Source of the DNA: Symbiodinium sp. CCMP2592
Taxonomy: Eukaryota; Sar; Dinophyceae; Suessiales; Symbiodiniaceae
Reading direction: 5' to 3'
DNA length: 64,000 bases
NCBI GenBank assembly: GCA_905221615.1
Contig: CAJNDT010000316.1
Location: 62,001-126,000 of the forward strand
Below the pieces are notes generated by a model that searched no databases, was not told where the DNA came from, and saw nothing but the letters and a program-made list of their open reading frames with translations. The position numbers were made by a program, and so were the translations under genes. Position 1 is the stretch's first letter; each line of letters opens with the position of its first letter. Of the stretch, positions 57,200 through 64,000 are shown one piece after another.

Positions 57200-57639
57200 A
57201 CAGTGTAATGAAAATAGGGCACCACAACTGATCCAAACTCCTAACCCTCAACCAGAACGCCCAACACCACCCACTAAAACGCTATCCTAGAATAGAGCTC
57301 CTTGACCTCAATCCCCTCGCACGCCAAAGGCCCGGAACTGCAAACCACCAGCCGAAAAAGGCAGAACCCGTACTCGCAACGGTTGGCCTCCCAGAACTCT
57401 GGTCCAGCCTCATCTGGGCTGAAGGAGAAAAGTCTCAGGGCTGTCCGAATCTCTCTGCCCGAGGCCCGAAACTATTCGCCTCAACTTCCTGCTCGCTCCT
57501 AGTCAGCTTCCTCATGTCAGCCCTGGGCCGCCAGGGCAGGCAGGGGGTCCTCACAACCGGGTCCCAAGAGATCACACGAGAAGGAGCCAGTGACACGACA
57601 CAAGCTTCGGGGGGGGGAGGCGTTTGGTTCGTAAGGGAC
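57200..57639. other. No gene recognised
   Basis: Nothing supportable. Confidence 0.3.
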
Positions 57640-57680
57640 TTCCTCAAGGCTTTGACGCGGGGGACTTCGGGCGCAACGGC
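57640..57680 (-). CDS. Possible small exon
   Basis: After CATCAG the minus strand reads AVAPEVPRVKALR and ends at AA-GTCCC in phase 2. Too short to assign. Confidence 0.25.
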
Positions 57681-58062
57681 CTGATGCATACACGCTAGAG
57701 CTGCACCAAAGAAAACGTGTGGCATCGACCTTGCCGCCCGCTACAGATGCCGAAACTGCACAAGCACACCTTAGGCTGCTTTTGCCGCCAGAGTGTTGCC
57801 ACCATGGTAAGAGGCAACAAGCAGGCATCATCCCATCGTCATGATAACCAGTGTCATCAGTATTACCACCGCTACCAGTATCACCAGGATATGGAGACCC
57901 TACCATCCACATGATAACGCTTACGACCTGTTCCAATGCTCACTTGTAACTGCAATAATGGCAGTAGCACCTAGAACTATCATCCCGACGATGACTTCCA
58001 CATACTTCCACTGCTACTTTCGTGAGTATCACTCTGACTGACTAGTATGCCAGTGCTGGGAC

Positions 58063-58470
58063 GTGGAGGAACAGAAGGAGATGACCAGAAATGGTGCCAA
58101 GTTCGCAGACAGTGTGCTCGACCGACAATGGGGCTGGGTGTCCTGCCACCATGGGGCAGGAGCCTTCGTCGCCATACTCCGCCGTCCAGTAGTAGCCTTT
58201 GCAGTGATGTGGCAAGCCCATGGAAGCGCGGACCCGAAGCCCATTCCATTGAACCATAAGAACAAGGCCAAAAGCAACTCGAAAGGCTAAATGGCACCCT
58301 ATGCAACTCAACACCTCCGAACACTTTGGCCCCCGGCTGTCGCTGAAGTTCATGCTGCGGGGAACTTCGATCCAGCCGACCTGAAACAAGAAGAGCAACT
58401 GCAACTGGTGCTGGCAATACACGAAGCAGCCACAAGACGTCGTCGTCCCGGTGTGAAGATAGTGGACGTT
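58063..58470 (+). pseudogene. Hypothetical ORF interrupted by one stop
   Basis: The plus strand reads MTRNGAKFADSVLDRQWGWV and FAVMWQAHGSADPKPIPLNH to a TAA at 58288-58290. It then continues in the same frame with PPAVAEVHAAGNFDPADLKQ and EEQLQLVLAIHEAATRR until the triplet array at 58500. Both parts look protein-like, so one coding region with a nonsense change is possible. No family recognised. Confidence 0.3.
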
Positions 58471-58499
58471 AGTAACGTGCAGAGCTGTTCCTATCCTGG

Positions 58500-58656
58500 T
58501 AGTAGTGGTAGTAGCAATGTCAGAAGTAGTAGTAGTAGCAGTAGTTCTAGTAGCAGTAGTAGTAGCAGTAGCAGTAGCAGTAGCAGTAGCAGTAGCAGTA
58601 GCAGTAGCAGTAGCAGTAGCGGTAGCGGTAGCAGTAGCAGTAGCAGTAGTAGTAGC

Positions 58657-58693
<37 letters not shown>

Positions 58694-58726
58694 AGTAGTA
58701 AGTAGTAGTGATAGTAGGAGTAGTAG

Positions 58727-58759
<33 letters not shown>

Positions 58760-58860
58760 CAGTAGTAGCAGCAGTAGTAGCAGCAGCAGCAGTAGTAGTA
58801 CTAGTGGTAGCAGCACCAATAGCGAATTTCGCAACAACAACGACAACGACAACAACAACA
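58500..58860. repeat. AGT/AGC triplet array
   Basis: AGCAGT hexamers 58545-58650, pure (AGT)n 58660-58690 and 58720-58755, and AAC/ACG triplets near 58835-58865. Confidence 0.95.
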
Positions 58861-59189
58861 ACAATAACGGCTGATTGGCAGTGAAGTAGTGGTAGCGTCT
58901 GAGCCCGTGCCAGCGCCTTTAGTGCCAGTGCTTGGCAGTAGTGGTAGTATAGTAGTAGATGACAGTAGATGTAGCAGTCGTAGTAGTTGTTATGTTGTTG
59001 TACTTGTAGCAGCAGCGGTACCAGTAGTAATCGTCGTCGCCGTCGTGATGGGAGTGCTAGCAGCTAGCAGAAGCAGCAGTAGTCACGCTGGTACGTGTAC
59101 CCGTTGTCGAAAGCAAGCAGTGCCAGTGGTGTAAGCAGCAAGCCGCATTATTCAGCTTAGCGGCTCCGGGCCGCCAGAGCACGGAGGAC

Positions 59190-59237
59190 TCCCGGAGAGG
59201 CGTTGCATCCGCCACATAGCCCGGACTACTGGTGTCC
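59190..59237 (-). CDS. Possible exon
   Basis: After CCCAG the minus strand reads DTSSPGYVADATPLR, ending near GT. The frame stays open further (ESSVLWRPGAAKLN), so the 3' border is unclear. No family. Confidence 0.3.
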
Positions 59238-59899
59238 CTGGGGCATCCGGGAGAGCCATTCAGGGTTTACTCATTCCCTGGGTCAGGGCGGCAAAAACAC
59301 ATGCAGAACAGGTCGCACGCTGCCCTGCACGGTCAGCCGGAGCGCTCACTAGCACAAATCCATCCGATGTCGACTGTTAGGTGGTCTCTCGTCAATTCGG
59401 CTAAATCCCTTCTTCTACTTGTCTGCAGCTTCATGCAGAAGCGGATATGGTGGCATTGCAGGGGCAGGGCGCAAGCCCGCAGCTCGGCATGAAGTGTAAG
59501 GGTCCGACTTCCTCATTTTGGACTCGCAGCAGTCCTTGCGAAGAAGCACAGGAGCTTGAGGCTTGTTCGGCACCGCTTCGCTTCCCAGCGGCACAGCACA
59601 AAATTCAAAGCAAGCCCATGCCCTCTAAACTTCTTCAGCAACTTCGACCGCGAAGATAACTTGTCCAAAGATGTCGTGCTAGAAGCGGGTCCTCGGTCAG
59701 GAACCAATCCACGGCACTCTTTTCCACTTCCGGAAGGCACGCAATCTGCCTGGCATACAGATATGAGGCCTTGCAAATGGGATCCCAACACGTCGGCTCT
59801 TCCTTCGCTTCAGAAGTTGGGCCTCAAACATCGCACTGTCCCGATAGAAACTTGCAAGCTTGCCAGGTACACCATTGGGCTGCATGGCACACGCAGCAC

Positions 59900-60391
59900 C
59901 TTGATTCGGCACGCGATGGTGCATGTGACGATAGCGAAGGAGGACCATCACCGCCACCACTATGCCAACAACCACCAAGAGCAGCAAAAGCCCTGGCCCT
60001 AGAGGCTAGCTGCATCTAGCACCAGAGTGAAGATGTGCTGTGATCCGAAGCCCCAATATGAGACCTCGAGCACCCAAAGCTCTGCAGTCCCAATTCCGCT
60101 ACCTGCACACGCAGGCCTAGAGCCCAGGGCAGGCGCCAGTCACTCCAGCCGCCGCAGCGTCCGGCCCCGTCCGCAAGATACCCTTGGAGCCTGATTCTCA
60201 CGCTTCTGCAAGTGTTGCGTCAGTTTCATCCGCACAACTCTCTTTCCATCACTACAATAGGTGTAGGTGTTGCTGAGCTGTCGCACAACGACTTTTTCAG
60301 GTTGGGCGTTTATGGATTCGGAGTTCAAGCTGAGATTCAGGTCGTGCCCAGCCCCAACTCACAGACTGTGAGAATATGGGGACTTGTGTGC
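59900..60391 (-). CDS. Unidentified membrane protein, three exon-like segments
   Basis: Exon 60391..60363 follows TTTCAG, reads TQVPIFSQS and ends at a consensus GTGAGT. Exon 60190..60103 follows AATCAG, reads LQGYLADGAGRCGGWSDWRL then PWALGLRVQ and ends at GTAGCG. Exon 59992..59900 follows GCCAG, encodes one membrane helix (LLLLVVVGIVVAVMVLL) followed by a basic RYRHMHHRVP, and ends at GTGCTG. The order suggests an extracellular part, one helix and a cytosolic tail. Phases show at least one exon missing between 60103 and 59992. No family. Confidence 0.4.
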
Positions 60392-60591
60392 CTGAAACCC
60401 AGTTTTCAATCAAAAGCATGAAACCAGCCGCAGTGGCATAGCCTGGGAGCCAGACAGTCTGAATCTGCGCACGAAAGCTCACGAAAGCTGGGTGCAGCAC
60501 GGATTAAATTTGAAGATGTACCTGGCCCAGCCCACGTGTCGGACTCTCTCAGATGGGTTGATCACTCAGGACTCACTGAGGTACGTCTAAT

Positions 60592-60671
60592 AACATAGGG
60601 GCCTTAATACTTAGAATATGGTTTTTGGGGACCATTATACTATACGTCTATAAGTATAACAAAGAACCCCA
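60592..60671 (+). mobile_element. MITE-like element, GGGGCCT family, copy 4 (right end missing)
   Basis: Starts AACATAGGGGCCTTAATACT, contains TTAGAATATGGTTTTTGGGG and ends in AAAGAACCCC without the right inverted end. Confidence 0.7.
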
Positions 60672-60679
60672 GGCGCACT

Positions 60680-61424
60680 TCAAAGCCACCTCCGGCTCCT
60701 TCGTGCCCGAGCCGTCGGCCGAGCTTTTGCCTTGGGATTTGCCAAAGAGGCCCGCGGTAAATTCAAGCTTAAGCCTGGTTTAGGGTTTGGGCTTTCGGGC
60801 TTCGGGCTCAGGGGTTTAGGATTTAGGCTCAGGACCGAAATTTGGTGAAGTTAGTGGCCGCTGTGCAGCCGCACGTACGACGCTTACCTGGATGTGGCGG
60901 CCTGACCGTTGAACCTCGATCAAACCCACGCAGTCAGCAACGAAACAAAATCTACTGCTACTGCTACTTCTGCTCGCTGCCCCTCCTGCTACTCCTACTA
61001 CTCCCAGTACTCTTACGTGCTGCTGCTGCGGCTGCCACAATCATATTGTTATTGAAGTACGTCTACTCATAATACAAACAACAATGGCTGATGATAGTGC
61101 TACTGCTACTGTACTACTGCTGCTGTTGATTATCTTTACTATTGTCGCCACTGGGATTGGCATTATTTATCTCTACTGCCCGATTATCAACATTATTTCT
61201 GCAATGTGAAAAACGCTTTGAGACACAGGACTGAGGTCAAAGGAAGTCTCATTGCTCAGGTATGCAAGACCGCACAGATCCAGATAAACAGAAAGCACGC
61301 AAACAGAAGGAGCTTGCCTTGTTAGGCATCCAAAGTTCAGGGCTCTCCGGAATCGGTGAAGTTCGGTTTCATCCAGTTTCCTCGTAGTTTATCTGCTTTT
61401 GGCATCCATCCTAAATCCCACCAG
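60680..61424. other. No gene supported
   Basis: TTTAGGG-like units at 60775-60830 and ACTGCT/CTACTG triplets at 60955-61140. A 27-base minus segment ending in a GTAAGC donor (about 60914-60888) could be a micro-exon. Confidence 0.3.
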
Positions 61425-61766
61425 GTACCCAAGAACTTCGCTGGGCAGCCAAGCCCTTGCCGCTGCCAAGCGCCGTAAGTTCGGTGGCATTCAGCCAGGC
61501 CTGGCCGGATTTCCCAAGACGGACGGGAACTGTTGGGAGAATTCAGGGGTTGAAAGCATTGACATTGACTGGCACAGGTGAAGCAGCTTACACAGTACCA
61601 CCGCGATCCCCATCACAGAGCCCTTCAATCACGGAACCATGCGATGTGCGACCGGGAGCTCGCAGGTGGGCCCTTCAGCACGCTCGATGAGTGCAGGGCG
61701 ATGGACGCCTGCAGCTCAAATGGCTGTGAACATGTGGCCACAGACACTTCGGCGTGCATCTATACC
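61425..61766 (+). CDS. Unidentified gene, two plus-strand exons, one Cys-rich
   Basis: Exon 61425..61517 follows CACCAG and reads YPRTSLGSQALAAAKRRKFG then GIQPGLAGFPK, ending near GA. Exon 61666..61766 follows CGCAG and reads GPFSTLDECRAMDACSSNGC then EHVATDTSACIYT, ending before GC. Its cysteine spacing (C-x6-C-x4-C-x10-C) and the extracellular-type composition recall PAN/apple-like modules, but the match is loose. Phases do not join directly. One of few plus-strand candidates. Confidence 0.35.
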
Positions 61767-62223
61767 GCTCCACTCGTGGATTTCGTATGGTCGCTTTGAA
61801 GGGCGGCGAAGATTCGGGGAGCTGTGGGCAAACACAATGGAGCCACGACGCCTTGCCCAGATGTCTTTGACTCACTCTCAGGCATTGGATGACTAAACCA
61901 ACTCATCTTTTCGGCATCCCGGAATCCTGAACTCTGGATGCAAGCTGCTCCAGCTTTGCTGGCCTTTTGTGAATCCCTCAAGGTCCTGGTATAGCAGGGC
62001 ACTTTCCCAACTCCACCAAAAGGCCAAAAGAGTGCTGCTTGGAGTGGTCAGTGATGGACCTGGCTCTCGCCCGGGCATGCAAAAGTAGCATGCGACCCAA
62101 GTTGCACCCGTCCAGGAAAAGCTCAGAGCTGCTGTGAGATGCCGTCGTCGTATTTTGCGGATGCTCGTTACAGGTTCTGATCGGCTTTCGGAGCCGGTCC
62201 GACTCATGACATGTCCTGCATAC

Positions 62224-63412
62224 CTCGCCGGCACGTGCGCGACCGCCACTCAGGCCTCGAAGCCAACAAAACAAGCGCCAGTTGCTATGATCCGTTCTGC
62301 AGGCCCAGTTGGTGATGGCCCAAGAGCGCAGGTATGGCATGCAGGTATGGCCGTCTCGCCAACATCAGGCTGGCTTTCGAGCGATGAAGAAGGACATGGG
62401 GCGACCGTCTTCGCCAGGAAGCTCCTTTGGATGTCCATGTGACCCTGAACCCGAACATGAAACAGTCCCCGCGTACATGCCTGCATGTATGTGTACATAG
62501 ATGATGGCTCCACCAAGTAGAACCCTCCCACACATATAAAAAAAACCCAATGCAGTACAGTCGGGGATAGCCAAAGCACGTCCGCGGCCAGGGCAGGGTG
62601 GGTGGACCCAATCACGCTTTCACGCTCCTCGTCCCTCTCGACCTCGAGTCCCTCGAAGGTTCTGCGGAGCTCGCCCGGCTTGAGGACGTGTGCAGGGTCG
62701 GAGGGGTGGACGCAGCCTCCACAGGTCACGGCCGACACAGTTTCTAGGGAGGTTCGGCACAGTGGGCGGGTTTGAGCCCAGCCTTCCATGAAGGTGTGGA
62801 AGAGGAGGAGCCCTGCACAAGCACAAGGCTTCCGAGAACACAATGCACGACGACACCATACCAGGTTCAAGGTATGTAGGAGCTCACTTGGCAGAGACGT
62901 GCAGAAGAAGAGGCGATTGACTTCTTACTAGAGGCTAGTGGCTGGTCTTCTTTGGAAGCGAGTGCTTCCCAGTCAAGGAGGCGGACGGTGCCTCAACCAG
63001 AATTGCTCACCCTCCAGAAGACAACAGCTCCCGGGCAACGATCGGAAGAATGCTGTAGGACTGGAATTCCACGTCACCCTCAACTCATTCTTAAAGCATA
63101 CGCCCAAGGCTACCAGCTCCGACATGCCAAAATTCAAGTGCGCCCGGGAGATCCGGATGCTGAGAAAGTACACACTGCAGCTTTGTTGCGAAAAGCTTGC
63201 AGTACACACATGAGCTGATGAGTCCAGGACCACTACGCTACTCGGCTGTGCCGGAAGGTAATGTGTTTTTCAAATCTCTGTTGCCAGACCCCGCAGAAGC
63301 CCGAACCCCCGAACATGAAGGCCGAAATCTTGAACCCGCACAGAGCCGCTCCTCCCGGGCCCAGGAGTTCTGCCATTTCCCGCAGGGTTGGCCGGTGCAG
63401 ATGGCGGTTGAC
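62224..63412 (-). CDS. Class I SAM-dependent methyltransferase, C-terminal half in four exons (partial)
   Basis: Four minus-strand exons join in phase. 63412..63352: VNRHLHRPTLREMAELLGPG, the helix and PGG turn after the catalytic strand, with a GA donor. 62812..62783 (30 bases): LLLFHTFMEG. 62716..62618: CVHPSDPAHVLKPGELRRTF then EGLEVERDEERE, the HxLxPGEL-F motif typical of TehB-like and related small-molecule methyltransferases, with a GC donor. 62255..62224 (32 bases): LSGGRARAGE, GT donor. The motif order R-x-L-H-R-P ... PGG-L-L-x-F-x-T-F ... H-x-L-x-PGEL is characteristic of the fold's second half. The SAM-binding GxGxG exon and the C-terminus were not found and may lie beyond the window or in unrecognised micro-exons. 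Substrate unknown. Confidence 0.65.
62952..63218 (+). CDS. Hypothetical plus-strand ORF inside a methyltransferase intron
   Basis: An 88-codon frame ending in LILKAYAQGYQLRHAKIQVR, PGDPDAEKVHTAALLRKA and a stop. The second half looks coding. It lies wholly within the intron 63351-62813 of the minus-strand gene. Unknown; possibly a mobile-element relic. Confidence 0.3.
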   Translation: MEASASQSRRRTVPQPELLTLQKTTAPGQRSEECCRTGIPRHPQLILKAYAQGYQLRHAKIQVRPGDPDAEKVHTAALLRKACSTHMS

Positions 63413-63502
63413 CTCGGTCGCTGGAGATGTTTCAGACCGAGCATAGCTTCGAATGTTAAGCCCCCCTACTATAACGTCCTCATCCATACACGAAGAAGCA
63501 AA

Positions 63503-63610
63503 TAATACAGGGGCCTTGATAACTAGAATAGCGTTGTGGAGCCCATTATACTATGATTATAATCAGGAACCCCCAAAATAGTGCTGGTGATTGTTTTGGG
63601 CCCCTACAGT
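63503..63610 (+). mobile_element. MITE-like element, GGGGCCT family, copy 5
   Basis: Left end TAATACAGGGGCCTTGATAA, right end TTGTTTTGGGCCCCTACAGT, with AGAATAGCG and AGGAACCCCC inside. Imperfect terminal inverted repeats. Confidence 0.75.
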
Positions 63611-63789
63611 ACCTCGCCAAAGAACTTTCGAGAAGAGCCAAGCAGCCATGACCAACTGGAAGGTTTCACAGGGCCTTGGAGGCCGAGGCAGTGAAACGGG
63701 CAAGGTCGAGTCAAAAGTAACAGGGGTGGTGCAAGACCTAAGAAAAAAAGGGGCCTTCCTGCATGATTGCCAATACGCTTTTGTGTGTT

Positions 63790-63856
63790 CCTTACTATAA
63801 CGAAGTTTAATTCGCCCCAAAAACCCTATTCTAATCTTAAGGCCCCCAATTAAAAA
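63790..63856 (-). mobile_element. MITE-like element, GGGGCCT family, copy 6 (half, reversed)
   Basis: On the minus strand it reads TTGGGGGCCTTAAGATTAGA, then ATAGGGTTTTTGGGG and a CGTTATAG end. Only about half of the element is present. Confidence 0.6.
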
Positions 63857-63867
63857 CGCAAAAAAGG

Positions 63868-63923
63868 CCGCCGCTGTCGGGGTACTTCTTGAGGCCCAGC
63901 GAGGCCAGGAGGTCGCCCTCGGC
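63868..63923 (-). CDS. Unidentified exon at the window end
   Basis: After GGGCGAG the minus strand reads AEGDLLASLGLKKYPDSGG with strong GC-rich third positions, ending near a GC donor, directly followed by the half MITE. It may be an upstream exon of the methyltransferase gene or of another one. Confidence 0.35.
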
Positions 63924-64000
63924 CTCGCCCCGTCTTTATACCGTGTCAGCCGGGGACATCCTGGGACCTTCTTAGGGGGCTAGTCTGAGGGCTCTAATGA

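Noticed and set aside
59556..60002. 148-codon plus-strand frame
   Set aside because: It runs antisense across a minus-strand exon that encodes a clear membrane helix with good splice sites (59992..59900), and has no motif of its own.
63210..63240. CTGATGAGTCCAGGAC, like a hammerhead ribozyme core
   Set aside because: The required GAAA after stem II is absent (CACTA follows), and no closing helices were found.

Overview
This is nuclear DNA of a eukaryote, most probably a dinoflagellate of the Symbiodiniaceae type (an inference; no species can be named). The signs are: short exons in long introns whose acceptors read AG followed by G; introns starting with GC or GA as often as with GT; many TTTAGGG-like tracts; dense triplet and hexamer microsatellites; and small inverted-repeat elements. 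There is no prokaryotic gene organisation and no CRISPR. Nearly all long open frames over the triplet, (CA)n and (TA)n arrays are artefacts. Real genes have to be read as chains of 30-160 base exons, so the exon borders given here were set by eye from reading phase, splice dinucleotides and resemblance to known families.

Five loci can be tied to a family. (1) 10413-13036, plus strand: a long uninterrupted frame with a GT32-like glycosyltransferase domain, a zinc-finger-like motif and a Pro-rich region, broken by one frame change. (2) 14850-17492, minus: a U-box (E3 ubiquitin ligase) gene. (3) 29026-31233, minus: an ion channel of the CNG/KCNH type with pore helix, S6 and C-linker exons but an aberrant selectivity filter. 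(4) 52322-56089, minus: ribosomal protein S27a, complete in eight exons, fused to a very divergent ubiquitin-like domain. (5) 62224-63412, minus: a class I SAM-dependent methyltransferase with micro-exons of 30-32 bases. At 44596-45659 (minus) lies a secreted, probably GPI-anchored protein broken by a frame change.

Between these are many exon-like pieces of unrecognised genes, nearly all on the minus strand, which suggests a unidirectional gene array. Plus-strand candidates are the glycosyltransferase gene, a kinase-loop-like exon at 56637 and two exons at 61425-61766.

Mobile and repeat content: a degenerate retroelement with an RNase H domain (31949-32767, perhaps from 33480); three MITE-like families (48764-48875; 54105-54205 inside an S27a intron; a GGGGCCT-ended family with at least six copies); a 732/770-base tandem duplication with an 11-base minisatellite (24549-26324); TTTAGGG-like tracts, several inside introns; and large triplet arrays at 9.7-10.4, 13.5, 28.4-28.8, 31.4-31.9, 32.8-33.1, 34.9-35.3, 40.5-41.2, 42.3-42.6, 48.2-48.5, 56.8-57.2 and 58.5-58.8 kb.
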